Position numbers and translations under genes: made by a program
In this document: positions 21,890-35,034 of the stretch, in pieces
How the letters are laid out: each line of letters begins with the position of its first letter
Numbering within the stretch: position 1 is the stretch's first letter
The notes under the pieces: model-generated
Database searches by the model: none
Seen by the model: the letters and a program-made list of their open reading frames with translations, nothing else
Told to the model about the DNA's origin: nothing
Origin: Zingiber officinale
Lineage: Eukaryota > Streptophyta > Magnoliopsida > Zingiberales > Zingiberaceae
Direction: 5' to 3'
Length of the DNA stretch: 64,000 nucleotides
NCBI RefSeq assembly: GCF_018446385.1
Contig: NC_055990.1
Coordinates: 140,256,996-140,320,995, forward strand

Positions 21890-22119
21890 GTCAGGGCTTA
21901 TAGCCTTGTGGTACAGGACACATGGACAGGCGTACAGGTCAGGAGGTGCCAACGTAGGATACAAGTTAGGACTTATAGCCTTGTGGCACAGGATACATGG
22001 ACAAGCGTACAGGTCAAAATGTGTCAGCCAAGGATACAGGTCAGGTCTGATAGCCTTGCGACACAAGATACATGGACAAGCGTACAGGTCGAGATGTGCC
22101 AGCCAAGGAGGTAGGTCAG
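21890..22119 (+). repeat. 75-bp tandem array, left part (3 copies)
   Basis: GTCAGG-CTTATAGCCTTG units start at 21890, 21965 and 22040, then the array is broken by the solo LTR at 22120. It continues at 38844. Confidence 0.88.
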
Positions 22120-23082
22120 TGTTAGAGTGTATACTAAAAGCCTAGCTTTTGTAAACATTTATTCTTGAAATAAAAAATCACTTTTGGTCAATAATATCTA
22201 CATTTATGTTAAGTGTAGTTGTTCAATTAATTTATATCGTAGATAACATGGTGTGTGGTGTCACACACAGAAGATCATGTTATCAGCTCTTTATAAATTA
22301 TAAACAGTTGCTCACGACTAAGATGGAAAGGAACAAATCATTGGAATAGTCATAGTGTAATTAGGTATTAGTTTATCTTGACTAATAAATTACACTAGTA
22401 CACTCTAAGTGTATTGAGTATAACCAATTAAGGCAAGTTCTTTTTATACTGACTTAATAAAAGAATGAGTCCTTAGTTATTATGGAAGTGTGTGCTCTTA
22501 ATCCTAATATAATAACAAGCACATATATTTAGTATTTATTTCTTTGACTTATCAAAGGGTGAGATTTAGTTCGATAAATCAATAGGCCCGATAAGTTGGG
22601 AAATGATATTACTTATAGTATGTGTCGTTGATTATAGAAGGAAACTGTGTCCTAGTTATCTAGGTTGAGAATGTCCCCAAGAGGTGCTCATAAGGATTGT
22701 CATGTTAAACCCTGCAGGTGGACTTAGTCCGACATGACAATGAAGTTGAGTGGTACTACTCTTGGAGCTAGATATTAATTAAGTGAGTTATCAGTAACTT
22801 ACCTAATTAATGGGCATTCGTAATCTTAAACACAGGGAGACTAACACACTCATGATAAGCAGGAGCCCATAATGTAATTTGGGATTGGTGCGGTTGTGCG
22901 ATAGTAACTCTCTAGTGGAATGAGTTATTATCGATGAACTTGAGTTGTGTGTTCGAGGCAAACACGGGATACTCAAGCTCATCGGAAGGCTAAAAACCAA
23001 TTTCTCCTCTAGGTCCCTGTCGTAGCCTCATTAAAGTCTCAAGTCCATCCAAAGAAAGGCTCATCTTGGTGTCCAAGAAGGG

Positions 23083-23618
23083 GGTCGGCCCAATGCTTGG
23101 TGACCAAGCAAGGGCCGGCCATATTCTCCTCTATAGGGGCCGGCCCTATTGCTTGGTCACCAAGCATGTAGGGGCCGACCATGATTAATTCAATTAGGAG
23201 GGGTTTTTAAATTTTTAAAATCTTCTCTTTGTAGAAAACTATGAGTTTTAAAAGAGAGATTTTAATTTTAAAAACTTTCCTTATTTTAATTTGGCCACAT
23301 GTTTTAAAATAAAGTTTAAAAGTTTTAAAACTTTCCTTTTTTAACCATCCTCATGGTTTAGGAAAAAATGAAGAGAAGTTTTAAAATTTAAATTTTCTAT
23401 CACCATGTTAAAAAAGGAAATTTTATAAGAGAAGTTTTAAATTTTAAAACGTGGTTTTAATTTTTAAAACTTTCCTTTTTTAACATCCACTTTTAGAAAG
23501 AGAGCTTGTAAAATTTTATAAGAGGTTTCTTCTTTTATAAAATTTTATAAAAAAATATTTTCTTCCTCTTTAAGGGGGCCGGCCACCCTTGCTTGGTGCC
23601 CAAGCAAGGTGGCCGGCC
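23083..23618 (+). promoter_or_regulatory. GGCCGGCC and TTGGTCACCAA palindromes in U3
   Basis: Two groups (23083-23175 and 23574-23618) combine GGGCCGGCCC with TGCTTGGT-CACC-AAGCA inverted repeats. They lie upstream of ATATAAAAG at 23771. Confidence 0.6.
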
Positions 23619-25141
23619 AAATAAAAATATAAAATAAAATCATCTTCCAATGATTTGGTGATTGATTCAATCAAGAGGAAAGAAAAGGAAAAATAAAAAG
23701 GAAAAAGGAAAAACTAGAGGAAGATTTTAATTTTTATAAAAAGTTTTTCCTTATTTGCCTTGGGCAAGTAATATAAAAGAAGGGGTGAGGAGGCCTCACT
23801 TGGTGGCCGGACCCTCTCTCCCTCTCTTCTCCCTTTGCTCTCTTTTCTTTTGTGGTGGTGGTGGCCGAAAGTTTGAGAAGGAGAAGAAGTCTTTGGGTGG
23901 TGTTCATCTTGGAGGATCGTCACCCACACGATGTCCAAGGCGAGGCGAGGAATATGGCAGAAGATCTCGAGGTCATTAGCTTACAAAGAGAAGGTATAAC
24001 TAGTAATTTTCTTCCGCATCATACTAATTATTTTCTTTGTAAGAATTCTAAACACAAGAGGCATTAGATCTAGTTTTTCGAATTAGTAATTCATGTTTGT
24101 GTTTTTGTTTTATTTTCAAATTTGTGATTCGATTGTTCTTTTTGGTTAAACCTAGAGTTATTTAAGGAAATTAAATATTAGCTTTCCTTAAAAGGCTTTG
24201 TCGAGGTAGTGGTGGATGATCCCATACCCAAGAAGGCCAAGTGTAACGCCTGCCCTTCCCACCACTCAGAAAGGGGGAGAAGGACGAGGTTACTTGAAAC
24301 ATACATACGTGCATATATGGCAGCGGAAGTACATAAATCTCTTTTTTTTTAAACAAACTAAACCAACTAAAGCATATAATCATGTTATCATAGAAGCATA
24401 TATCCAACATATCATGTGAACCATGTATTAGCATTCATAACTTGATCTAACATCTACTACTTGCTAAATGATGCATGACCTTTTACTTGAATAAAGCATG
24501 CTAACATGGAACATAAAAACATAAGTTCATAGTGGGTAAATACCAATAAGTATCATCCATCAAACGTTATGTAGCAAAATAAGATCACACGTAAAGGTTT
24601 AGAATATATAAGCAATAGGCAGATCTATTCCACCATGCCACTGCCACACACATTCTTGCCCTTCCTGTTGCTCCCTTTTTAATTCAACCATTCTTTTCCT
24701 TTATCTGCAGTACAAGGGAAATTAAACTATAAGCACATGGGCTTAGTAAGATTCTTTCCTACTCACAAAAACATAAATCATGCATCTAAACATAAAGTGG
24801 TGACATGTTCATTTAACCAACATCCATATATAAATTGCATGCTAGCATAAAGTGGAGTCATACTCATGTAAATCAATCATAACATAGCATGTGAGAGCTC
24901 ATACATAAAGTAATAGCATGATCATCTAGGCATCATAGACATATTTTTCAAAAAGAAACATCTTACTAAAACATAAAGAAAACATTTAGCATGAATAAGT
25001 ATATGCAAGATGTCCTTTTGAAAACATGTATCATGAAATGAGCATATGCAAGATGTCCTTTGAAAACATATATATCATATAAATACTTAAACATAATCTC
25101 ATCATGAGGGCCCGACTTTGTACCACATACATGAATTTGCG

Positions 25142-28100
25142 TGTAACGACCACCCTTCTTGCTACTACTACTCTCTAAGGATGACCGTTACTTAACTACT
25201 AACTCTACTTAACCGGTATGATTAAAAATCACATGGAAACCCTACCGAAAAATTTCGACAGAGTCTCCCCTATACCGGTGACCATAATCATTAATACATA
25301 ACATAATATACACAGCCACAGGCAGCTGGAACACATATCAAACACACAAAAGGAATAACATCACCACGCAGTTTAATAAAATCAAATCATGCAAGTAATG
25401 AATAGCGGAAACAAAATAAAAACATACAATTAACTAACAGCGGAAGACTAAATGACTCATCTAATACATTCTTAATAAATGACAATCTTAATAAGATCTT
25501 AAACTAAGTCCCAAGGCTTCCATAGTCCTGGCATCACACACCATCCGCGCCACCTTGTCGCCTTCCTTGCTAAATCTTTTCTTTTCCTTTATCTGCAGTA
25601 AGAGGAAGTGTAGTCTATAAGCAAAATTTTCTTAGTAAGCGCTATCTAACTCACAAAATCACGAATGTGCATGTATACGAAAAGAACTAGAAACTATATG
25701 CTCTAAAAAGAAATAAAGCATAAACATAACTGCTCATGTCAAACTAATAGCAAAGAAAAGCTAAGGAATCTACTCATGTAATTCTAATAGTTAATCATGC
25801 TGCTCATCTAATAGGTAAACATGAAAACTACTCATCTACTAGATAAACATGGTAGAATAAGGAACTAAACTTATTAATTTAGAACTATATGAAACTTATT
25901 TCATTTGTTCTAACTTGATCTTTAATACTTTATGTTTATGTAAAACTCATTTTACTTGTTCAAAAACTTATACTTATAATACTTCAAAATAATAATCAAC
26001 TTCTTCTTGGGCCCAGGCATAGTACCATCTTATGCGCGTTCCCTAATAGGTTGGGGTAGTGAGCCACCAATCCTAAAAGAGCAGACCTCGGTCTACCAGG
26101 GCCAAGACCTCGGAATTGGACACCTGGATTTGTTTAACGACAACCTCGGAAGTCGGGTACTAGCCTCTTCTTAAAAGTAAAATACTTATAATCTTAATTA
26201 CTTCTTCTTTTAATGCCTTGGCATTTTAATAGGCACCTTGTGTGCCAAAATCCCTAAAGTCTTGACTTTTGGGATCTACTTAAGGCCTCGGCCTTTTCTT
26301 TCTTTTCTTTATCTTTCTTTTACTTTTCTTTATCTTTCTTATACTTTTCTTAAACCCAAAATACTGTTAGGGTATCTTTCGTATGAATCTATGAATGAAA
26401 CTAACTATGTAACACATAATCATGCATAGAATACAAAAGAAATCTACACATATAATAGTTATCAAAAATCTGTACTAATACTTACCAGAAATCTACATAC
26501 TAGCTTAATAAAAATCTGCATACTAAGCTTATCTAATCTGCTCACTATACTAACTAACTTCTGCACTTGAAAGTCGAATAAAATTCTGCATATTAAGCTT
26601 AATAAAAATCTGTTTTATTAAGCTTATCTAAAATCTGCATACTAAGCTTAATCAAATCTGCATACTACTAACTAGGACAAAGCTGCATGCTCATAATACA
26701 TGTATAGAAACTATGTAAAGCTTAAGCTCATGATCTATGGACTGTTCTTGTAATAACACGCCTCTAACTACATCCATGCTAAACCTAACTATTCTTAAAC
26801 TAACTGTTCATGTCAAGTCTGATCATCCTTGATTTACTTGGTTAAATTATATCCATAAAGTATCTTATCAATCTTAACTTACTTATCAAACGATATCAAC
26901 TTTGGAAATCCACTAATCTGTCCATAGAGAAAGGAAATTCTGAAATCATCAAAATGTGCAGGAGCCTTAGATGAATTCACACTTCACCCTATAGATCTAC
27001 TACCAAAACTATAACCGAAAAAAACTACAAGACCAATTACAAGCCAATCATGCACATTAAGGCTGCACTGCTCATCAATTACAAGCTGATCATGCCTGGA
27101 AGAAATGAATCTGCTACAGAATGTTCTGAAAGCAAGGAGAAGGACTAAATCCCAACAATACTTCAACTTAGCCTTTCTTAGAGCACAACTACTTAAACAA
27201 TTATGACTTTCCAACATGAACAATACAACTAGAATCCTCAGATCGCAGTTTAATAAAGCTCATCAACCTCATAACATTCCAACTAACAATCCTCTTCTAT
27301 CGCTTAACCTCACTATCCGAATCTCATACTCAAGTAACTGGAATGTAATTGCAATGCTAATTACAAGGGCTTCATCTATACCATTTAATTATTTTCTTTT
27401 CTTTTTCTTTGTGGTTCACGGCAACTAAATCTGTTCGTGCTTGCTAGACATGATAACAAACTAAAATCTGTTCAGGCTAATAAGCATGTAAATCTGGCAG
27501 TTCATTTAAGGTCAATAATTCAACACAAAACTACATGCTTAATCTAACCACTTTCCTCCTTTGCGATCCAAAGGAAGAATCAACAAACAGGAATTAAAAT
27601 CCCTAGCGGCAAGCTTCAAGAATCAACACAGCAGCAAGCTTCGGAAATCATGAACACAAAAAGATCCGAAAACTGAAACCACAAGAAAATTCATGCAAAG
27701 CTTCAGAAACAAGAAAAGAACAAGGAATAAAACCTCGGAGCTATCCTACTGCAGGTGAGTAGCAACTTACCTTAGGCTTTTCTTGAACTTACAGCCGAGA
27801 AGAAGGCTTCTAATGCTTCTAGGGCTCGCGGAAAACTCGACAATCTGGCTCCTCTTCGTGCCCACAAGCTCTCCTCGACGAAAGGATCGTGAGGAGGTGG
27901 AGAGCTCTCAGAAAACTCCCTCAATCGGCCGCCGGAGTGAAGCCCTAGCCTTCCTTGCCTTCCGCCCGAGCACGGCCGTCGCGCGCAAAAGAGAGACGCG
28001 AGGAGAGGAGAAGGGAAAGTTAGGTCACGGGGTAGGAAATAATCTCTCCTTATAACTTAGGCATTTTCTAATTCAGTTATGACATAAGACCAATTCCTTA

Positions 28101-28527
28101 TAAATTTGTTTACGAAATACCAGCCGGCGCGCTTGGTCCGCTGGAAAGATGAATTCCCGAAGGTCTTGGGTTCGAGCCGCCCTCGGCTGCTTTTTAAACG
28201 AAATTTTTATTTCGTTTCTTAAGACTGCTTAATCATATTTAATTCCCTTAAATTATAACAAAACTGTCGTGGACCAGCTAGTTGTCTGAGTTCGGTTAAG
28301 ACTCGGGTCAAGCCCGAGGTCTTGGGTTCAAAACCCAGCTTCAACATTTTTCTTTCTTCTTTTTTTTTTTTTAAACTTCTTCCTCTTGGTAAAAATACCA
28401 AACGAACTCCAAAAATTGCATAAAAATACTCTATAAATTCATAAAAATCTCTAGAATTTTTCTAAAATATTTCTAGATTTTAATAAGGTCTTTCAGAACT
28501 CTAAATCATGAAATTTGGGGTGTTACA
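25142..28527 (-). mobile_element. Solo gypsy LTR (TGTAACACCCC type)
   Basis: Perfect TSD TTGCG at 25137-25141 and 28528-28532. On the minus strand it starts TGTAACACCCCAAATTTCATG and ends GGTCGTTACA, like Tekay/Del LTRs. TATA-like TTATAAGG at about 28049-28056 (minus). No internal sequence is present. Two blocks with GGTTCGAGCC/GGTTCAAAACC ends occur at 28120-28190 and 28270-28342. Short open frames inside (for example 27783-28055) show no domain. Confidence 0.85.
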
Positions 28528-29089
28528 TTGCGTGCATCCTAAATAGATCCGAAACAGCTAATTTCGAACCTATTAGGAACTAGGCACGTTTCCTTGACCA
28601 TCGACCTAGGGGCACTTAGGAGCTCATCCCTTACTAGGCCCGTTTCTTGACCATCGACCTAGGGGCAACTTAGGAGCTCATCCCCAGTACAAGCCATACA
28701 AAGTAAAATAACATATCATATTTCTTATCATATAATAGCATATCATGTTCTTGTCATATAATGTCATATCATGTTCTTGTCATATCATGAAGAGTGCTCT
28801 TAATCCCAACTTAAGGGAAGCATCTCTTAGGCTTTTCATCATACATAAGCCTTGCATAACATAATGACATAAGTGCACATACATATAGCATATCATAGAG
28901 AAAACATACATGATGGCATAAGTGCACATAACATTTAGCATATCATAAAGAAAACATACATGATGGCATAAGTGCACATAACATTTAGCATATAACATAT
29001 AACATGGTGACATAAAATCCATAGCACATCATAAGGAGTCATTATCATGCATGGTTGGGGTTTTGATGCTCCTACAAACCCTAAATCAT

Positions 29090-30240
29090 AACTTGGCCGA
29101 AACCTAAAGAGTAGGGTTCTAGGTTTTTTTCACACAACGTGAAGCATGAAACTTAAACTAACCATATATCAAAGATCATATATCATGAGGAAGCATATAC
29201 AAGCATAGTTAGGTTTCAAAACGTTTCCCTAAGCCTTTCATCCATTCTTGGTTGAAACCTAAAGAGTAGGGTTCTAGGTCGTTAACACAACATGAAGCAT
29301 GAAACTTAAACTAACCATATATCAAAGATCAAACATCATGAGGAAGCATATACAAGCATAGTTAGGTTTCAAAACTTTTCCCTAAGTCTTTCATCCATTC
29401 TTGGCCGAAACCTAAAGAGTAGGGTTCTAGGTCTTTAACACAACATGAAGCATGAAACTTAAACTAATCATATATCAAAGATCATACATCATGAGGAAGC
29501 ATATACAAGCATAGTTAGGTTTCAAAACTTTTCCCTAAGCCTTTCATCCATTCTTGGCTGAAACCTAAAGAGTAGGGTTCTAGGTCTTTAACACAACATG
29601 AAGCATGAAACTTAAACTAACCATATATCAAAGATCATACATCATGAGGAAGCATATACAAGCATAGTTAGATTTCAAAACTTTTCCCTATGCCTTTCAT
29701 CCATTCTTGGCCGAAACCTAAAGAGTAGGGTTCTTGGTCTTTAACACAACATGAAGCATGAAACTTAAACTAACAACATGTAAGAGATCATACATCATGA
29801 AGAAGCATAACAAGCATGGTTAGATTTCAAAACTTTGCTCCAAGCCTTATATTCAATCTTGGCCGAAACCTAAGGGTAAGGTTCTAAACTTTTTAATACG
29901 ACATGTAGCATGGAAACTTAAACTAACAACATGCAAGAGATCATACATCATGAAGAAACATAAACAAGCATGGTTCGATTTAAAACTTTGCTCTAAGCCA
30001 TATATTCAATCTTGGCCGAAACCTAAAAGTAAGGTTCTAAACTTTTTAATACAACATGTAGCATGAAAACTTAAACTAACAACATGTAAGAGATCATACA
30101 TCATGAAGAAGCATAAACAAACATGGTTAGATTTAAAAACTTTGCTCTAAGCCATATATTCAATCTTGTCTGAAACCTAAAGGTAAGGTTCTAAACTTTT
30201 TTTTTTATATACCACATGTAGCATGAAAACTTAACAACCA
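29090..30240. repeat. About 152-bp tandem array, 8 copies
   Basis: CGAAACCTAAAGAGTAGGGT and the following AACATGAAGCATGAAACTTA recur about every 150-155 bases. The later copies are more diverged. Counterpart: 36495-37960. Confidence 0.85.
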
Positions 30241-30885
30241 TAAGTGACCACAAATCCTTATCTTGGTCAAAACTTGCAAGGCAAATCCCTAGGTTTTTCA
30301 AACCACCTTTAAACATAAAGCATACGAGGGCTACTTGTACTGCAGGTGAGGGAATACTTACATCCTTTCGCTAAGAAAATACCCTTGTTTGAGAAGTTTG
30401 CCTAAGAAGAAGATCCCCTTTAGCTTGGTTTCGGCAAATGAAGGAAAATGGTTGGGAATTTCGGTGGAAGAAGAGAGGAGGAAATAGAGAGAAGACAAAA
30501 TGAAATTTTTCCTTCCTTTCTCTTATTTATGCCAAATGAAGGAAGAAGGCAAAACCATCTTCTCATTGGGAAGGAAGAAGAGAACTCAAACTTCTCCTTC
30601 TAAGTCTCCTTCTAAGTGAAGGGGCCTTCACCTTAACTACAATCTCCCTTCTTTTCCTAACAGCACACCCCTGCTGGGGCTACTGGTTATCACTTGAAAT
30701 CACTTACCAAGAGGTTTAAGGTTCAAACATTGATTATGCCTCGTTTTGGTTCTATTTCCTTTTTATTTTTTTTTTTGAAAATCTACATAAAGCCTATTTT
30801 AATCATGGGAAAAAAATTCATAAAATTTCTAGGGATCCTATGGGTGTTACAATCCCCCATACCTCATAAAAGTTCATCCTCGAAC

Positions 30886-31095
30886 TTAAAATAACTCCGG
30901 GTACTTTTGTTTCATATCGTCTTCGCGTTCCCAAGTGGCTTCTTCGAACCGTTGATTCTGCCACAGGACCTTTACTAAGGGCAACTCTTTGTTCCTTAAT
31001 CTTTTAACTGCTCGATCTAATATCTAGATAGGTTGACTCTCATAACTTAGGTCCTCTTGAACTTATACTGTCTGTGGCTCGATCACTTGGTCTAT
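30886..31095 (-). pseudogene. pol: Chromodomain end of Tekay-like pol
   Basis: After a TGA directly behind HVSMLKKCIT, the frame continues with two further stops and encodes a chromodomain-like tail including KVLWQNQRFEEATWERE and KYPELF, then TAA at 30886-30888. Such chromodomains follow integrase in Tekay/Del elements and direct integration to marked chromatin. Confidence 0.78.
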
Positions 31096-32062
31096 TCAGG
31101 TAATGCACTTCTTGAGCATTGAAACATGGAACACATTGTGAATAGCCGACATCTCCGGGGATAGCTCTAATTCATAAGCTACCTTGCCAATTCTTTTCAG
31201 AATCTGATATGGTCCCACGTAACGTGGACTTAGCTTACCCTTCTTGTCGAATCTCATCACTCCTTTCATAGGGGCTACCTTGAGAAATACTGAGTCCCCG
31301 ACGCTGAATTCCAACGGCCTACGCCGCTTATCCGCGTAGTTCTTTTGCCGGCTTTGAGCAGTTTCTATTCTTTGGCGGATGTTCTGTATAGCACGGGTGA
31401 TTTCTTCAATGAAATCTGTTCGGAGTTCCATCTCCTTCTTTTCACCACTCTCGTACCAGCATATAGGGGACCTACATCTCCTCCCATACAGAGCTTCGTA
31501 GGGCGCCATCCAATAGTATCTTGGTAGCTATTATTGTAGGCGAATTCCGCCAAGTATAGATATCGGCACCAACTCCCTTTGAAATCTAAGGCGCATGCTC
31601 GTAACATATCTTCCAGTGTTTGATTCACTCTTTCTATTTGTCCGTCCGTCTGATGATGGAAGGCAGTACTGAATAATAATTTCATACCGAGGGCCTTCTG
31701 AACACATTCCCAGAAATGAGAAACAAAGCGACCATCCCTATCTGAAATGATGGTCTTCAGAATCCCATGTAATCTAATAATTTCCTTAACATATAATTGA
31801 GCCAATTGCTCAGTCGAGTAGGTCATCTTGATTGCTAGGAAGTGGGCGGATTTCGTCAATCTGTCTACGATCACCCATATAGCATCGTATCCATTCGTCG
31901 TTTTGGTAGTCCTGAGATGAAATCCATAGAAATGTCCTCCCATTTCCATTCTAGAATCTGTATTGGCTGCAGTACTCCTCCAGGTCTCTGGTGTTCTGCT
32001 TTGACTTTCTGGCAAGTCAAGCAGGTACTAACATACTGAGCCACATTTCTTTTCATACCTAA
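31096..32062 (-). pseudogene. pol: Integrase of the Tekay-like element
   Basis: Pieces in different frames give the integrase zinc-binding end (CLTCQKVKAEHQ near 31990), the catalytic core (VIVDRLTKSAHFL, then IISDRDGRFVSHFW and HHQTDGQIERVNQTLEDMLR with the D,D,E residues visible) and the C-terminal GPYQILKRIGKVAYELELP-like domain. Frameshifts lie near 31900 and 31480. Before decay it would have inserted the element cDNA. Confidence 0.82.
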
Positions 32063-32942
32063 CTACCAGAATTTCTTTTTCAGGTCTTGGTACATCTTGG
32101 TGGATCCAGGGTGCATCGCATAGGATGTTGCGTGAGCTTCCTCAAATATACTTTTTCGTAACTCTGGATCATCGGGAATACATAAACGATCTCTGAGGTA
32201 TAGTACTCCGTTGTCAGCGATCCGAAATCCATCATCCTTTCCTTCTAGAACCTCTTGCTTGATCCTTTGGAGGCTTGAGTCATAGGCTTGCTTCCCTAAT
32301 ATATCATTGAACAGCGTCGGTGCTATTGTCAGGGTAGAGAGTCGCTCGGACATAATTTTGATCCCATAACTCATACTTTCCATTCGGTTTCCAACAAATT
32401 CAAACATCGGCTGAAAAATCACTTTTCTTTTACGGCACTCGATCGAAGCACCGTATTTGCTCAGGAAATCCATGCCCAATATCACGTCATAGTCCTGCAT
32501 GTCGAGCACTATCAGATCACAAAAGAGCTCTCTGTCTGTGATTCTAATAGGTGCAGCTCGCAGCACATGAGTAGATGGCATCACTTCTCTCAAAGGCAGG
32601 GTCGTTAAGAACTTGTAATTTAAAGCTTGCGGTGGCATGTCTATCTTCCTTGTGAAAGGTGTAGAGAAGAACGAGTGCGTCGCCCCAGTATCAAATAATA
32701 CAGTAGCGTACTAACTGAAATTAAATATCTGACCTGTGACAACTGTAGAAGCATTCGCCATGTCCTCCTTGGTGAGAGAGAAAATCCTAGCATTCGTTGT
32801 AACTGGTGGGGCTTCCAATCTCCCTTGGCTTATCTGAGGGCCTTCTATCGCAGCTTGCATCTGATGTAGCTGTTGGGGAGCACCCTTGTTCTGGACGTAC
32901 TGTTAGGGAGGTGTCTGAACCCGAGTAGGGCAGTCTCTGGCT
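32063..32942 (-). pseudogene. pol: Protease fused to the post-RNase H region
   Basis: The aspartic protease active site DTGATHSFF is at about 32670-32695, with an in-frame TAG just before it near 32713, and the domain continues to VILGMDFLSKYGA near 32465. Soon afterwards (about 32370) the protein jumps to a stretch that normally lies after RNase H (LSTLTIAPTLFNDI, then GVLYLRDRLCIPDD and HPGSTKMYQDLKK). About 1.5 kb coding for RT and RNase H is therefore missing. The upper end (32881-32942) holds the second half of the gag zinc knuckle (RARDCP). Confidence 0.82.
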
Positions 32943-32947
32943 CTATG

Positions 32948-33798
32948 TGTTGGACCCTGTGGTAGTTTTGATGTGATCAACCAAGTTGGTTAGGTCCTAC
33001 TTTGTGTTTGATCCCTGTGTCTAAGTGTGCAGGAACTTAGGAGTGCAGGAAGTCGAGCGGAAGACGCAACTAGCGAGAAGGACGGCACGGGAAGGGAGCC
33101 AACGGGCTCGGTGCGTCCGAAGGACGAGAGAGCTGCGGAAGAGTACTCCGGTGGGCTTGAAGAGCATGCGTGGCATTCGAGGAACGTTAAGCCGGGACAG
33201 AAGGCTGCTCGAAGAGAAGGCCGGAAATTGGGTTCGGGTGAGCCCTATTTCGGTTGGCCGAAATCACCCAAAAGAATGGAGCGTCGGAAGTTGAAGAAAG
33301 CCAACGCAAAAGAAGCTGAGCTGGATAAAACAACTCAAGGCACCTTCAAGGCTGATGAAGGTGCCTTAAGCCTGGTCAAACAGACCGTTTGCGCAGCGGA
33401 TAAAGTTTTATCCGCTGAACCCTTGGAGGCGCCTTGGACCTTCGAGATCAGATTTCCAGAGGCTATTTAACGACCCCTGGAGCTAGGAATTCAAAACAAC
33501 TCAAGCAATCAATACTGTAAGCAATTCCTAAGCAACTAGTGAGCTTCCAAAAGTGTAAAAGGTTTCTCCGCCTTCAGAGAAGGAGATTTTTGTTAGTGCG
33601 CTTTTCATCGCCCTGGATTAACAACCCTCTTGGTTGTAACCAGGTTAAATTCTGTTTCTGATTTATTTTCTGTCTCCTTAATTTAGTTGCTATTATTTTA
33701 TTGCTGCTTTTATTTCTGAGTTGAAATTCGAGGAGGGTATAGTTTATTTTTGATTTCAGCAATTCACCCCCATCTTGCCGGCCTCCGCTGCACCTACA
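32948..33798 (+). mobile_element. Solo copia LTR in the gag zinc knuckle
   Basis: Perfect TSD CTATG at 32943-32947 and 33799-33803. Ends TGTTGGACCCTG and TGCACCTACA. It splits the Tekay-like gag zinc knuckle after CYNCGLEGH. Palindromic AAGGCACCTT and GGAGGCGCCTTGG units lie at 33336-33440, just before the TATA-like CTATTTAA (33463-33470). The open frame at 33027-33470 is an LTR frame without a recognisable domain. Confidence 0.85.
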
Positions 33799-34829
33799 CT
33801 ATGCCCTTCCAGTCCACAATTGTAGCACCTATTTGTGCCCATACGACATACTCCAGGATGCTTCTTTCCACATATAGTACACTGAGGGTACATCGGTTGC
33901 TTGTTCGCTGGCCCACTCTTGGTGTCGTTCCATTACTTTCTCTTGCCACTGTGGTTTCCTTTCCAGCTGGCTCTGGTGCTTTGAGATTTCTGCCCTCCCG
34001 ACTGGGCTTGACTCTTACCTTCGTTCAGCGCCTTTAAATAGTGTTCGGTGATCAGGGCACTGCTGATTAGCTCTTCGGCGGTCTACGGTCTATTAACTCC
34101 GCCGGCCACATTCAAAGCTATCTCGGGTCTGAGCATTTTCAGCATAAGTCTGACCCTTTCTCTTTCTGTACTGACCAGCTCTGGGCATAGGTGCACTAGT
34201 CGGTTGAATCTCTTCACAGCTTCATTGACTGATAGGTCACCTTGCCGGAACTCGGTGAACTCGTCATAGTGCTTGTTTGTCACACGCATATGGAAGAATT
34301 CTTCGAAAAATTCTATTTCGAAGTCCATCCATCGCATTTGATTCACTTGTCTCTTTGCTTTAACTCTGTCCCACCACATTCTGGCATCTCCCGTAAGGCA
34401 GAATGATGCACACTTGACCTTCTCATGTTCAGGCCAATCCAATAGCTCTACTATGCTTTCTACAGTCTTGAACCAGGCTTGAGCATCCCATGGTTCACAA
34501 TTTCCAGAGAAGGCTTCTGGCTTTAGTCTCTGCCACTGAATCAGGTACGCCTCCTGTCTAACCACTGGAGCAGGGCCCACGGGTGGTACTGGTGCCGGTG
34601 GTACTAGCATAGCCGTAGGTACGACTGGCATCGTATTCTGATTCCCTGATGGGGTAGCAGGGTTCCCTTGCTGATTCATCATAGCATTAATCACCTGCTG
34701 TTGTTCTGTAACTTGACACTGGAGTTCGGTAACTACATGCATCAGATCAGGTGGGGGTACTATCTCATCAGCTCTGGTATTGCGTCTTCTAGCCATTCTT
34801 ATCTTCATCAATAACAACAAGGCTAGCAT
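33799..34829 (-). pseudogene. gag: Tekay-like gag
   Basis: The likely ATG is at 34793-34795 (MARRRN). The gag domain shows FSGNCEPWDAQAWFKTVE, CASFCLTGDARMWWDRV and FRQGDLSVNEAVKRFNRL. A TAG at 34083-34085 interrupts it; behind it come a basic stretch and CYNCGLEGH of the zinc knuckle, cut by the solo LTR at 33798. Confidence 0.82.
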
Positions 34830-35019
34830 AAGATTACCATTCTAACCTATATCCATGCATACTTAGACTAAAGTAATTCTTATCATAATTAAAGAATAGA
34901 GTAAGCATGCATACTAAAGCATTCCTTATCATACTCAAAAGAAATAGGGTAGGCATAGAAATTCTTACTTGGAGCGGCAGGATGGAGGCTTGATGTGTGT
35001 GTAGTGGAAAGGCAGACCT

Positions 35020-35031
35020 GCTCTGATACCA
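35020..35031 (-). other. Primer-binding site, tRNA-iMet (Tekay-like)
   Basis: Minus strand TGGTATCAGAGC, three bases from the 5' LTR. Confidence 0.9.
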
Positions 35032-35034
35032 AAC

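Larger units (their letters stand above)
24242..30851 (-). repeat. 3' LTR of the Tekay-like element, with nested solo LTR
   Basis: Without the nested solo LTR (25142-28527 plus one TSD copy) it is about 3219 bp, against 3524 bp for the other LTR. The difference of about 305 bp equals two units of the roughly 152-bp array. Ends on the plus strand: TGTAACGCCTGCCC and TGGGTGTTACA. Confidence 0.88.

Noticed and set aside
27783..28055. 90-codon arginine-rich frame
   Set aside because: Lies in a solo LTR, antisense to its orientation, without domain or neighbours.
28262..28345. tRNA gene candidate
   Set aside because: Only a B-box-like end is present; no acceptor stem or anticodon arm could be drawn.
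33027..33470. 147-codon frame
   Set aside because: Inside a solo LTR (32948-33798); GC-rich sequence keeps frames open by chance.
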